64,000 nucleotides of DNA from Protea cynaroides (Eukaryota > Streptophyta > Magnoliopsida > Proteales > Proteaceae), in NCBI GenBank assembly GCA_028583415.1, contig CM053276.1, positions 127,994,007-128,058,006 of the forward strand. Reading direction: 5' to 3'. The position numbers and the translations under genes are program-made. Below are positions 10,982-24,300 of this stretch, piece by piece (the first letter of the stretch is position 1; each line of letters opens with the position of its first letter). A model generated the notes under the pieces. It was given only the letters and a program-made list of their open reading frames with translations, did not search any database and was not told where the DNA came from.

Positions 10982-11376
10982 CCAATAATATTTAAAGTTT
11001 ATACAATTACACTATATCACACTATATCATGTCAAATTATCATGCCAATAGACCCAGTACACTTTTAATGGCATTGCAAGTCCTAAAGCCATAGTGAAGG
11101 TCAGTGAAATTACCTTAACATTACCTAGGCATCACTGACTATAGTACATAATAAATATTGAAATTTTGGAAAAGAAAGAAAACTTCCTGTCCTACACGCT
11201 AGTTTGATAACTTCATCTTCAATTGACTAACTTATTGGAGCTCGTACAGATGTAATTAAGCTTTATAATAAATTAATCAAGGAAAAAAAAATTTCCCATC
11301 ACAACAAGTTCATAATAACAATAATGAGGTTTCAAATATACTAGACTAAAATTGAAAAACTTCAACAATGTCATAT

Positions 11377-11396
11377 TCTCTCTCTCTCTCTCTCTC
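11377..11396. repeat. (TC)n microsatellite
   Basis: Ten TC repeats lie just downstream of exon 2 of the ubiquitin-like gene. Confidence 0.85.
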
Positions 11397-11501
11397 CACA
11401 TTTTTCTTTAAAGGTTCAATGAATATCAATAGTTTCTCAACTAGTAAACATTAATATAGAAAGCATAAACAAGTTACTAATAGTTTGTAAGTTAGAGATA
11501 C

Positions 11502-11885
11502 CTCCACCACACAGCCGGAGGTACACATCATCCCCATTTTTGCTATCACATAGTATCTCCCCTCGTAAGATAAGCTTCAATTGCTCAATTGGTAGATGGC
11601 GATTTTTGGCAATCAAGTCTCTCAAATCAAGCACCTGAATATGGTCCAACAAATGGAGTATTGCAACATGAGATCACGTCCTTATCATTTGAACATAAGT
11701 CTACTGAACTTAACCTTACATGCAAGGCCAGGTACACCCAAGCCCATTTTCGTCACTAGTTCTTACCCAAAAATGACAAACAACTCATCCAAAAAGAGAA
11801 ACAGAGAACACTTCCTTAGAATCCTTAACTATTTCATGAATTGGAATAAAGTGTTAACCAAGGAGTTCCCATGGAAAATATGATT

Positions 11886-11926
<41 letters not shown>

Positions 11927-14131
11927 AAGTCAAGTAATATGTAAAAGAAAGAAGCAATAAGACAGAATGTGGAATTTAGGGGTCTAGGTCACAATAGAGC
12001 TGAAGATGAAAGTAATATTGGCCAGTCAGAAAAACCACTAGAAGACATCAAACAGGAGCATGGAAACCTATGCAATTAATCTTCACAATCATTGAGAAAG
12101 GATTATGCTCCCTACAAGATTGAGATAAAAGAGCATGAATTCTAATGGCCATACAAGCAGGTCAGCAAGTCAATTTAAAGATTTCATCTTGATTGACGTC
12201 TAATATCCTTTATTTGACTACTTTTATAGGGTGTGAACCATTGACACATCAGATACTAAAGCACATGATTGCTAAATGGCTGTAGGATCCGATCAATTAA
12301 CTTTAAGTAAACTCCCTTGAACCAAATGAAAATGGAAATACAACATCAACTGTTTATGAATAATACCATTAGAGTTACCAATCCAAAAGAATACAAAGAA
12401 ATATTTGGAGTCTAGATATGAATACAAAGGTAAACAACATTAATGCTCACCACTTCTTCTTAACAGATTATCAAGAGGCACGCTATGGCAATAACACATT
12501 CTTAACATTTGCCTGGGACTTCAGGTCCCATAGTTAACAAGGCTTTATTAATAGCAACAAGTTAAGCTAGTAGTAAGAACTCAAAGTTCAAATAATAGTC
12601 TTCACCACCTATCAACCATTTATCTGCTAAAAGAAAGGGCTATAGGATACCCAGTTCACAAATTCAAACTCTACTATTAGCAAATCACCAAATGCTTTGT
12701 GAACACGTAATAAATACCACCTAAACTGGGCCACTTGGGTACATGTTTCACTAAACTAGTTCCAAATTCACAGGTATCTTATAAGATCAGGTCAGGTAAC
12801 TTTGCCTCAGACTCAATATCTGACAAAACCTTCAATTTGATAGGCAATGCATCCAGTATCTGGAATCAACGAGTCTGGAGAAATGACCATTCTGCATAGC
12901 AGGTTAAATAAACAAATGAGGATATTGAGATCGATTAGTAGTAAATCTATACACAATAAAATAAAGAATGAACAAATTAAAGCTAATTTAGAAGTAGCTC
13001 CAATACATAATAAGTTGAGAGAAGCCGTTTGAGGTGGCATGGACATGTGCAATGGACACATTTGAATGCATTGGTAAGGAGGAGGATATGATTCAGATTG
13101 GAGAAACAAAAAGAGCAGGGGACAAGCATAAAATTACAAAGCAGTGTTGAGAAAAGACATGCAGAGCTTAGAACTGATAACAATTATGGTTTCGAGTTGT
13201 AACCGAGTTCATTTATTAGGGAAGGCTGAGTTCAGTTTGTAAACTTAACAGAGGAGTCTACCATAGTGCATATTGATTGGTATTTGATAAACTATTGTTT
13301 TGCGCTTGCCAGCTTTAGCATCCCACTCAATCAAGACACCCATACACCAAACCCCCATGACGACTGATGCATGCCATACATGTTGAAAACATTACAAAGT
13401 TGAGTGGAGATTGTGAAAGAAAATAACCAGTTGACCACTAAATCCTAGAGTACATTTGTACATGTTATAAATGATAACACATTGCAGCGACCCAGAAACT
13501 TCCCTTGCGGTTAAAGCAAATAAAATAATAATTCATGATAAAATAATAATTCATGAACCCAATATCAGCAGTAATGCAAATGCTTCAGGCGCCTTCTTCT
13601 GGGTCACTGAGGAGCTTTTAAGCCCTTTTGCAGCGTTTTTGCAGCGTGGGATGAATCTAGGATATATATATATGTTTCGGCCGAGGTCATCTCCCCCAAA
13701 GAACCGTTGGATCCCCGGTTCGATGACCTCTGGCAGGGACTCGGTTGATAAAGCCCAATAGCCCCAACGTGTGCCCATAAAATTTTCTTCTCTTTCTTTT
13801 CTGGGTGGCTGGATAATGCCTAAAGATTTACTGATTGTCAAACAACAATGAAAGGGAAACTCCATCAATTGATTTGTCGAAAAAAATTCATCCTTCTCGA
13901 GCTAAATCGGTCACAAATAACGAATTCCTTATGAAGAACAAGCTGAATATGTTAATTTGATTTTCTTCACGTCTATTTTCAGACATTAGAAAGAAAGAGG
14001 GATAGATAGATGGGGAAAGATGAGCTTACTTTGATATGAGAAGGAACTCGTAGACGAGAAGGACGGGCAGGCCCTATGGTTTTGAGGATGATCTCCACCT
14101 CCTCCTTGTAACTGACACAATTCTCCGCCAT
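11502..14131 (-). CDS. Ubiquitin-like domain protein, probably UBL-SAYSvFN family (first two exons)
   Basis: Exon 1 is 14131-14030 (34 codons, starting MAENCVSYKEE and ending RLRVPSHIK, donor GTAAGC, phase 0). Exon 2 is 11634-11502 (acceptor TTCAG, starting VLDLRDLIAKN and ending DDVYLRLCGG, donor GTATCT, phase 1). Together they form most of a ubiquitin-like beta-grasp fold. The pattern TIGPARPSRLRVPS, then LIAKNRHLPIEQLKLIL and DSKNGDDVY, is what I know from plant proteins with an N-terminal UBL and a C-terminal SAYSvFN membrane domain. Later exons are not visible down to position 1, so the gene probably continues left through an intron full of retroelements, unless it has been truncated. 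It is divergent from the GAUT10 gene, with 1.77 kb between the start codons. Confidence 0.75.
11887..11925. repeat. Poly-T tract (39 bp)
   Basis: An unbroken T run lies in intron 1 of the ubiquitin-like gene. It may be the poly-A tail of a minus-strand retroposed copy, but no source sequence is recognised beside it. Confidence 0.9.
12900..13140 (+). pseudogene. LINE reverse-transcriptase C-terminal fragment
   Basis: Plus-strand translation gives QMRILRS, then IKNEQIKANLEVAPIHNKLRE, a frameshift, and RWHGHVQWTHLNALVRRR. This matches the post-RT region of plant L1-type LINEs, where phrases such as GVAPIxDKLRE, RWxGHVQRRP and APVRR are conserved. Only the 3' part survives and it is frameshifted near 13030. 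It lies in intron 1 of the ubiquitin-like gene. A LINE fragment at 55690-56515 covers the same region on the other strand. Confidence 0.7.
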
Positions 14132-15480
14132 GCCGATTAGCTTAAAGCATCTGTACCCGGCGTCACCAACAGAAGTTCCCTTTAGGCTCTGCTAACATCA
14201 ATTTGACAGAAACTCGTTAGCATTGGAATTGAAAGCCTGAACCTCTCCCCGACAGGGTACCCTCCAAGAACCCATCATCTTCCACGGGTATGGGACCCAC
14301 GTGACATGAACGGTGATGGATCGTATCCGGTTGGGGGGAGCAAACACCGTTGTTAGCGTGTAAAAATAATCTGTTATAGGATTTGTCTTTCTGCTATCGA
14401 AACCGTTGGATCAGAATTACCGAAGCTGAGAGAGAGTGTCTAGGACCACAGCCGAAAAAGATGGATTTGGATCGCACGATCTTAACCGCAGCGATATTGC
14501 AGAGTATCTTTGCTGATGATGGTTGATTCTACTGAAGATAATGACAATTTTCTCCCTTTAATATGTTTCCAGATTCAAGAAGAAGAAAAAGAGAAAATAT
14601 AATGACAATTTCATTTACTTTAAAAGTAAAAGGAAAATTATATATACTACACCCCTATAGTTTGGACTAATATCATCTACCACTCAATAATTTTCGACAA
14701 TACCATTCGCACTCATTAGTGATAGAAACTCAAAATTTTGAAAGACATTTATACTTTTATTGTTTGAAATTGAAAAAAATAAAAATAAAATCATTATTTT
14801 AACCTTATGGTTTTAACCTTATGTAGATAATAGGATTTTGATTAAAAACGAGAGGCACTACAACTATTGGATCGATTAGAAATGAGAAACACTACTGCAT
14901 GAGACATTTAATTTACAAAGGACTGTACAACCAATTAATCCCACGTTGGTTTGAGAAATAAATAGTAAAATATTTACAGGGGTGACAATTTTGGAATTAG
15001 AATGAGAGCAGACAAGTTTCGGTTTAGCATGTTATAATATTTATTAGTCTCGGTTCGGTCTGGACTATCTCAAAATCGAACTATTAAGAGAGACCAACCA
15101 AGCTCAAACCAAACTTCATCCTAACCTGAATTATTAAACCAAATGTTAGGAATTTAGACATATGACAATTAATTCCATCGGCATCAAAGTAAGATGATAT
15201 TTTTTACTAGACTAGAAAATAAACTTGAAATTGATCCGGTCCAAAATCAGCCGGTTAACAAACCAACACTCCATCGACTCGATAATTAATGTTATGTGGG
15301 ACCCACCAGATATTAACGGTTACACGGAGAGTACACGCACGGCCAGTCTGTGTGGGGACTTGAATGTAAGAGTCGTCATTTTCGCGTTGACAAGAACTGG
15401 AACTAATAGAGTTGGGCCGACAGAAAAGAAAAAACGGTGGATCGCAATTAGCAACACTACTTGTGACTTGTGAGCATTAG
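14132..15480. other. Divergent intergenic region between the UBL and GAUT10 genes
   Basis: The region lies between two genes transcribed away from each other and must hold both promoters. I see no unambiguous TATA box tied to either start and no coding sequence. The side near the UBL gene is less AT-rich than the centre (14620-15200). Confidence 0.6.
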
Positions 15481-15641
15481 ATGCCCATGGTCATCAAGAA
15501 GAAGAATTCAAGGGAGTCAAATGAATTCGAAGACTCCCAATTTCCATTAAAGAAGGAAGACGAAGCTGAAGCTCTACTCGTGCAGATCCCATTCTTCAGC
15601 TGAATTCTCAGATCTTATTTGTTTTTTTAAACCCAACAATT

Positions 15642-15849
15642 GTGAGTTATTTCTTCTTACTCAGAACTTCGAGTTGGTTCCATTTTATGAATCCATTACT
15701 TTCCTTTCACTTTATTGTTTTCTGCTTTTTGTTGTTGCTGTTGTAGTCTTTTAGCTGTTACTCTGAAATTAACTGTGGTTCGATCCTTTTTAGCTTAGTT
15801 TTATTTTGTCCCCTTTTTCTTATTTAGATTGGCTCTTCTTTTTTCGTAG
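15642..15849 (+). other. Probable intron in the 5' untranslated region of GAUT10
   Basis: A GTGAGT donor at 15642 and a T-rich tract ending TTTTTTCGTAG at 15849 bracket a T-rich segment with plant-intron composition just upstream of the start codon. This rests on composition and splice consensus only. Confidence 0.45.
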
Positions 15850-15856
15850 GAGTGAA

Positions 15857-15865
15857 ATGTATTAG
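15857..15865 (+). promoter_or_regulatory. Minimal upstream ORF (Met-Tyr-stop) before the GAUT10 start
   Basis: ATGTATTAG lies 33 nt upstream of the main ATG at 15899. If the transcript includes it, ribosomes would meet this start first. The context GTGAAATGT lacks a strong Kozak match. Confidence 0.5.
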
Positions 15866-15898
15866 TACTAGATTGGCTGTGATTGTATATCACGAAAA

Positions 15899-18291
15899 AT
15901 GAGACGAAGACCGGCGGATTTTCGACGGACTGTGAAGAGGAGATTTTCGAAGGCGTTCTGGTTGACATTATCTGGTTTGGTCATTCTGCTTTTCATTGTG
16001 TTTTTTAGCCAGGTCAAGCAGCCTGGATCCAGATCTACATTGGCTATGGTAATATTTCTCTTCTTATTACCAATCCAAAAAAAGGAAAAGGTTATGAGAT
16101 TATGTATTAGTTCCATTACTCAATTGGTTACTTAGTGTTCTAGAGTTGCTTACATGAATGCAAGAAACTTTGGTTCAAGTATCAAACTAGTGTGTCTTCC
16201 TTTGGGATTTTAACTGGAAGACCCGGAATATATATGGGGAGAGGTATGGTGAAATATTAGCCCCTTCGGTAAATTAGGTCAGCAACAGATAATTTTCGAA
16301 TGGTCACAACTGTTTGTCATGGATTCTCTCTTAAAAAAATTACTCTTTGATTGTATGCGTCATTTTATTTTTAATTTTTAAATCAAACATAATATTTATA
16401 TCTTATATCTATACTACACATGACCCAAAAGGCCTTCCAACAGAATCATTACAAACTACATTCACTTCGCTTACTACCCTCTTTCACAAGACACTAGTTT
16501 ATTCAGCCAGACTGGAGGTGACCCTACCCCGAAACTGGTTATGGAATTCAGTCCTACCCTCTGACTACCCTAGCATACTAACTTTGCAGTACAGTGTAAA
16601 ACATACCAAGGCAACAGTAGAGATTCAAATTTATATAGATAGGAGATGGGCAGCTTTGAGTCAGTTTAAACCTCCACTCTGTTGTTACCACAACCCTGTG
16701 CAAGTTTTATTCCTCTCCTCTATGGTGACAGCCTTCATTTAGGGACCTGGGGACTTCAATTATCTCATTCTTACTTTAATAAAGTCATTGTCAGTCACTG
16801 ATAATGAAACCTGCATATATATATATATGAATTAGAAGAACAAGGGTGAAGGCCTGAACATTTCAAGAATCCTTACCACCAGTATCATTAAATTATAATA
16901 TGATGCACCACAATTCAATTTGAACCACCCGTTTTCCGGAAGAGACCACTTGCTTGTTCTTGTTTCTGCATCATTCATATGTAGCTGTTCCTCATCAAAC
17001 CTCCAGGTTCCAGCTGAAGTGCTTATTTGAATTCCATTCTTGCAATTGCTTCTTTGTGTCATCTACTGCACTTTTTTGTTTTTATTTTTTGATTTTCAAA
17101 AGCAGCCTTATATCCTAGTTTGCAGATTTTTTTCATTACAAAGCCAGCCTTAGCATTCACTTAAAATTTTGTTTTTCAGTTCATCGAGGTACCATATTTC
17201 TTCTAGTTTCCCTTTGGTATGTCTGATGGAAGCACCAATATTACTTCCCTGCTGGGTGCACCTCACCTTTGTCACAGTTGAACAACACATGTAGTTGCAC
17301 TTCTTCTACTTTCGAAGGCACAAAGCTGTCACTTTTGAATCCTCCTCCAACCTTTGACTCAACTCTACTCTTGTGGGTATCTTATTATGAATGCATCTTC
17401 ATTGTAAAAGAAGAAAAGAATCACTCATGGAGGTAATGGAATGTTCTAGATAAGTTGTCCAGGGAAAAGCCCTTAAAACATGTCCTGATTTTTCTGTCTG
17501 ATGTCATGGTTGGAAACTGGGTCATTTAAAGCATCTTTTACAGTGGATCCATCATTTTTATTTAACCTACATATTAGAGAATCTTTTATAATTCCTCTTG
17601 AAACTATAATGCCTACTACTCGCTCTGCGATATTTCTGTTAAACATTCTAAAAATTAAACCCTGGTTCCACAATTCTGGTTTTCAGAATTATATTGGATC
17701 AGAAACCATTCTCACTGACACCAGCTGGTTTAGGAGTTCCTGGGCAATTATAACATTGTCTGAGGCTTGTCTAGATGGATACTCTCATAACAGCTGAGCT
17801 ATCCTAATGAAGTCTGAGTTGCTTTCTACAGACACCTGTCATTTTTTTTTGTTAAATAAAAGACACCATTAATTCAGGCAGGATATGAATAGGAAGTTCA
17901 GAGAAACAAACTAAATGACCATTAATGTGGGCGGGAACAATACTAGTAATGCAGGCAGGAACATCTGGGATGAGCAAAATGTGTCATCAGTGGGGTGTTC
18001 CCCAGTGTATGCTTAATTGAGGCTGATCTGGAGATACTACTACCAAGCTACAACCTAGGCTTCCTGATGCATGTCAAGCGCAATCAAAAATAAATTACTC
18101 TACCTACAATAAATGGTAATAATAAGTAAAGGTCGATCAAAAGAGACTAGTTAATCAAATTGTCTACTTACCAAGAAAAGGGGGGGGGTTCTTCTACAAT
18201 TTAATTGACAACAAAATTAAGTAACAAAAATTCAGTGGAAGATGATGTCGATTCAAGGAAATTTACTCACGGCTGCAAATTGATCACTGAC

Positions 18292-18362
<71 letters not shown>

Positions 18363-21300
18363 CTCTATTCAAATATTTAACCAAAGATTATCAAAAAACT
18401 AGACAATCCTTACCTTCCCTAATTTCATTAATTTGAGCCCAGCACACAATTTAATTTTTATAAATAAATCAATTGGTATTAAGCAATCCTCATGAATTTA
18501 CTGATAGCATTACACTCTCGGAGGGAGTTAAAGATGAACAACAATCTAACAAGCGTCAGATTATTTAATTCATTCTATGTTTCATTTAAGCAAGTAACAA
18601 AAACTTGGATTATAATTGTTTTGCTCAATTGTTACTTTTCCTGAACACCATAACAATTATGAATTATGGATTCAGGTTAGCAATAAACCGCATAACTCAA
18701 TCAATTAATAGGCCTCTTAATAAACTGAATCATGCAACCATTAACTTGAAAAATAAAAAAACACAGATATTTGAATAGAAAAATAATTAAAATTAAGAAC
18801 AGAGTTTCACAATTTACTAACCGGATTGAATTTCCTTTGAATCAACTAAAGAACTTAGCCAAACATGATAGAAAAGAAAGACAAAAGAAATAAAACTATC
18901 TTCTCAATAATTCTAGGATGCTATATTACGTAGCCTTTACATTGCTTAAATAGCCAGAGTAGAGAAGATTAAAACTGGTATGTCTAGAATTGACAACCTT
19001 ATTACATGAAAATAAAGATTAAACAAAATCTTCTTGCCTAGATTAGATAGAGAATCATTCTATCATTAACCAAATGCCACCTCTAGACTTGTCGATCTTT
19101 GTAATATTCCATAGAGGTATATATTCTCCTCAAGATTTCTGACAATCAATCAAATCCTTTCAATAGTAAACCTTCTATGTGTGGTAATCTTTCTTCTCTG
19201 GTTTGAATTCAAATCAGCTTTCCAGGTTAGATTTTTGAATCATATTTGATTTCTAGAATTCTTTTCATATTAAAAACCTGCATGAAATTCGGAAGGTCAT
19301 TATTGAAAATATCAGAAATTTTTTTATTTTAAACATAAATTATCAATACTTTCCACCAATGTCTTATATATAAGGAATCATCACAAATGAGTACCATAAG
19401 ACATATAATATGTAAAATAAACTAAATATAAGGAAAATAAATATATAAAATTATGAATCCATCAAATTCCCCCACACTTAGCTCTTGTACGTCCTCGGCA
19501 AACTAAATACTAAATATATATATATATATATATTATTATTTTTTTTTTTTACTTTCATCCCACAGCATTCAAAGAATATGTGTACCATGAATCAGAAACT
19601 AATTCAAGAGATCAAGAGAACAATATATGTCATAGTCAAAGGTCACTTAGTAAATATGAGCAATATTTAACATACCAGTTTTATTCAAAAGTGAACATGC
19701 TAATGTTTAGTAGATTTTTTCTTGGGATTCTCTCTACTCACTCAAGAATTAAAGGTTTAACTGTTCACTCAAGATCTTCCTATGAAGATGCACTACCATA
19801 GGCTTGCTTATTCATCAAAATCTCTATTACTTAGAATATACACATACATGAATCAAAAGGCCTTTATCAAGATTGTAATGGGGCTAAGGTTCAGCGTACG
19901 GATAGGAAAAATGTACTGATGTTAAAACCCAAGAAACTAATAGAGCATTAAGACAAATAAAAATTGAGCAATCAAAATGATAAAGGCTCATAAATAAAAC
20001 TCTTCAACAAAACATCCCAAACTCTAGTTTCTTTTTCTTTTCATTTGAGAACTATGCTTTGTTACTTGAATTTTTTTTTTTTTTTAGAAGAGCATAACAT
20101 TTCAAATATAACAAGGAACATTTACTCCCATTACATCCCACTTCTTGACATACAACCATCACTTTTGAGAATAGCACCCCCACACTTATTCAATACATAT
20201 CTTTCTCAAACCCATTAGATAATTCTCAATGCTCTACTAGCTCAAATGTTGGTAAAACATGAGAAAAACAAACAATTCAAGGCTCATGGTTAAGGGTTCA
20301 ATGAAGAATAAAGTTTAAAAGCTCAAAGTGGGTCCACTAAGGGTAAAAATATATAAGGTTGGCCATTTAAGCTAAGTAGTTGTAAATCTTATTTGCCTTT
20401 ATCATCTTTATGTCTACACATATCAATGTAATTTTGACACGGTTCAAAGCAAGTTCTAGAGATACAAAAACATAGTAAAATATCACTCTTCAAAGAAAAT
20501 AAAGACTGACATAAATTTCTCAGTCTAGTTTGGCTCAAAAGCTCGCTTGATTGGATTTCATCTACTAAACCTGCATGCTTTACCTCTAAATGCAACTATC
20601 AATGTTATTCAAAGCTCATTTAGCAAGTTGTTTCAACTAATTCATATATGTAATTTTTTCACATTCAAATAGTTCCAATCCATGGCATACATATTTTCTT
20701 AGTCTATTGAAGTGAAATTATTATTATTATTATTATTATTATTTAAATTCAACCATTATTAAATTTTTTTTCTAACACATCATACAAAAATTAAAAACAA
20801 AACTTAAAAAATAAAAATAAAAATAAAACAAAAGAGAAATCTTGATTCCTCCCCCCACACTATCTGACATTGTCCCCAATGGAAGTTAAAAATGTAATGG
20901 AAAGATGTCAAGAAAAGTAATTAAAAATGATAAGAAAAACAAATCCGATTTCTTGGGTTGCCTCCCAAGTAGCGCTTGTGTTTAACGTCGTTAGCTCGAC
21001 TCAATACTCCTCAATCAAAATAAATGGGATCCCCCAGTTGTACTTCGTCTATAGTATGCTCATGAAAGCCTTCATAGAACGTCTTGAGTCGATGCCCATT
21101 AACCTTGAAAACCTTATTAGTTTCGAAACTTCGAACTTCAACTGTACCATAAGGAAACACTTTAGTAACTTCAAAAGGTCTAATCCAACGAGAATGTAAC
21201 TTACCAGGCATCAATTTACGTCTCGAATTATAAAACAAGACTTTCTATCCAATTACAAATTGCTTCCTCACAATCCTCTTGTCATGAAACGCCTTAGTCT

Positions 21301-24300
21301 TGTCCTTGTATATGCTTGAATTCTTGTAGGCTTCAAGTCGTATCTCTTTTAATTCTTGCAACTGCAACTTCCTTTGCTTACCCGCTTCTTTCTTACTGCT
21401 CAATTCAAAAATCTCTTGTGCAAACACATCAACCACATCAATAGAAAACACAGATTGAACATCATTACTAGGGTACTTCATATCCTCAAACATGTTGAAT
21501 TTAGCAATCTCTCCTTCAAACTCCATGGTAAGGGTACCATCATGGACATCAATCTTCGTTTTAACTGTTTTGAGGAAAATCCTTCCTAGTAAAATTGGGG
21601 CAGGGTTTGAGGAGGTACTGTCTTCCATATTCAAAATATAAAAATCAGCAGGAAAAATCAACTCATTCACCTGCACCAAAACATCCCCAACCACTCCCTC
21701 AGGGTATGCATTAAAACGGTCAGCTAACTGGATAATTACACCCGTTTTTTTCGAAGGACCCAAATTTAGAGATGCATAAATTGAATGTGGCATAACATTT
21801 ATAGATGCACCTAAGTCTAACATGGCACGTTCAAACTTAATATTACCAATCACACATGGAATCATAAACGTACTTAGATCCTTGCATTTTGGGGGTAACT
21901 TACGTTGAATAACTGCTGATACGTTCTCTCCTACACTAATTTTCTCATCACCCCTCAATTTCCTCTTTGAAGTGCACAATTCTTTGAGAAATTTTGCATA
22001 TCTTTGGACTTGCTTAATGGCATCAAGTAGAGGTATGTTTACTTCTACCTTTCGAAAAGTCTCAAGAATTTCCTTCTCTTGTTCTTTTTTTTTTTATTTA
22101 GATAGTCTGCTGGAAAAAGGGAGAAGAACAGAATTAGTAGAATTACGCACAACTGGTTGAGATTTTACCTTTGACAAATTTACATCATCGCTGTCGGCTT
22201 TTGTTTCTTCTTGAACTGTCGTGGCCGAATCTACAGATTTAGCAATGAAGGGCTCAAGTTCTCTTCCATTCCGTAATGTAATGGCGCTTGCATTCTCACG
22301 TGGGTTTATGATGGTATTTTCCAGGTCCTTGAGCTTCAAGTTTGCTTACTGAAGTTGCAAGTTGATTAGTCTGCTTATCTATATTCTGAATGCTATCCTT
22401 TGTCTCAAATTGAAACTGTTGTGTATTACTTGCCAATGCCTTAACAATCTCATCAAGTGACATATTCTGATTTGCTTGCTGCCTAGGTTGGAATGGGGGC
22501 TGATAATGATTCTGAGGAACTTGATTCCCATAACTCATATTTGGGTGATCTTTCCATCCAGGGTTGTATGAGTTTGAGTATGGATCATACTTTCGCTGAG
22601 GTTGCCCTTGAAATCCTCCCATGACATTTGCTTGTTGGATTGGTGCATCTTCTTGAAATGTGGGACACATATCCGTAGCATGACTGGTGGCTAAGCAAAT
22701 GTCACATGCTTTAACTGTTGCAAATTCTCTACAACCATTTGTCTCACCAAAGAAGTTAGATCAGAAATCTGACGTTCAAGGTTTGATGTACTTACCTCAT
22801 TAACTTTCTTCGATGTTTGCTCCATCCTTGTACCAAATTGCTGCGAATTTGCCGCCATATTAGAAATTAATCTTTTCGCGGCTTCTGGAGTTTTGTCAAC
22901 TAAAGCTCCTCCACTAGCGGCGTCCACCATACTCCTCTCCATTGGTAGCAATCCTTCATAGAAATATTGAATCAGAAGTCGGTCACTAATTTGATGGCAT
23001 GGGCAGCTTGCGCAAAGCTTCTTGAAGTGTTTCGAATACTCGTATAATGTTTCTTCATGGTGTGCCGAATTCCACATATCTCTTTCCTTATATTTGCCAT
23101 TTTAGATGCAGGAAAATATTTCTCTAAAAATTGACGTTTCATCTCATTCCATGAATTGATTGTACCAGAGGGAATGTAGTACAACCAATCTTTAACATAT
23201 TCATCTAAAGAGAATGGAAAAGCGCGCAGCTTGATCTATGCCTCTGTAATACCCTGTGGTTTCATGCTAGAGCATATTACATGAAATTCCTTCAAATGTT
23301 TGTGAGGATCTTCTCCTGCAAGACCATGAAATTTGGGAAGTAGATGTATTAGTCCCGATTTTAATTCAAATGCCGTTTCTAGATTTGGAAATTTAATACA
23401 CAAAGGTTGCTGGTTTAGATTAGGAGCAGCCAGCTCTTTCAAAGTCATGTTTTCAGCCATGGCTTCCTCTACTTGCAACTCATTAGCAACTATATCAGAA
23501 ACAATTGCTCCTTGTGATGTTGAAACCTGTTCTGCCAGAATTTTCTTAGCTTCTTTCCTTAATCGGTGCAAAGTTCTTTCGGGTTCTGGATCAAATATCA
23601 ATTTACCAGAGTTAGAAGATCGAGTTATTAACTAAGATACACATACAATGGATAAAATAAATAAATAAATAAATAAAAACTAATTAAAAAAATCCCAAAG
23701 AAAAATTCTGACCGACAACACAAAGTGTACGAAAACCAAGAAAAATTTAAAATATTAAATCATGCTCTTTTTTTTTTTTAATGTTCTTCGAAATAAGCTT
23801 ATTGTAGCGACCCTAAGTCGTCTGCAATTTCATGCGCAAGCAATACCTATCGGAAAAACTATGGACACCTGAAACAGAAAAAAAAAAAAAAAATTCACAC
23901 AAAGGTAAGAACATAAGTGACTAAAAAAATTAAATAGAATAAAAACAATCATAATCTGATTAAAACTAGTTCCCGGCAACGACGCCAAATTTTGATGCGT
24001 GTCGAGCGCAACCAAAAATAAATTACTCTACCAACAATAACAAGTAAAGGTCGATCCACAGTGACTAGTTAATCAAATTGTCTACTTACCAAGAAAAAGG
24101 GGGGGTTTTCTTCTGCAATTTAATTGACAACAAAATTAAGTAACAAAAATTCAGTGGAAGATGATGTCGATTCAAGGAAATTTACCCACAGCTGCAAATT
24201 GATCACTGACTTCATATATATATATATATATATTATTCTCTATTCAAATATTTAACCAAGGATTATCCAAAAACTAGACAATCTTTACCTTCCCTAATTT

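Noticed and set aside
18205..18402. Open frame with a long IYIYIY run
   Set aside because: It is a read-through of the TA microsatellite in the LTR.
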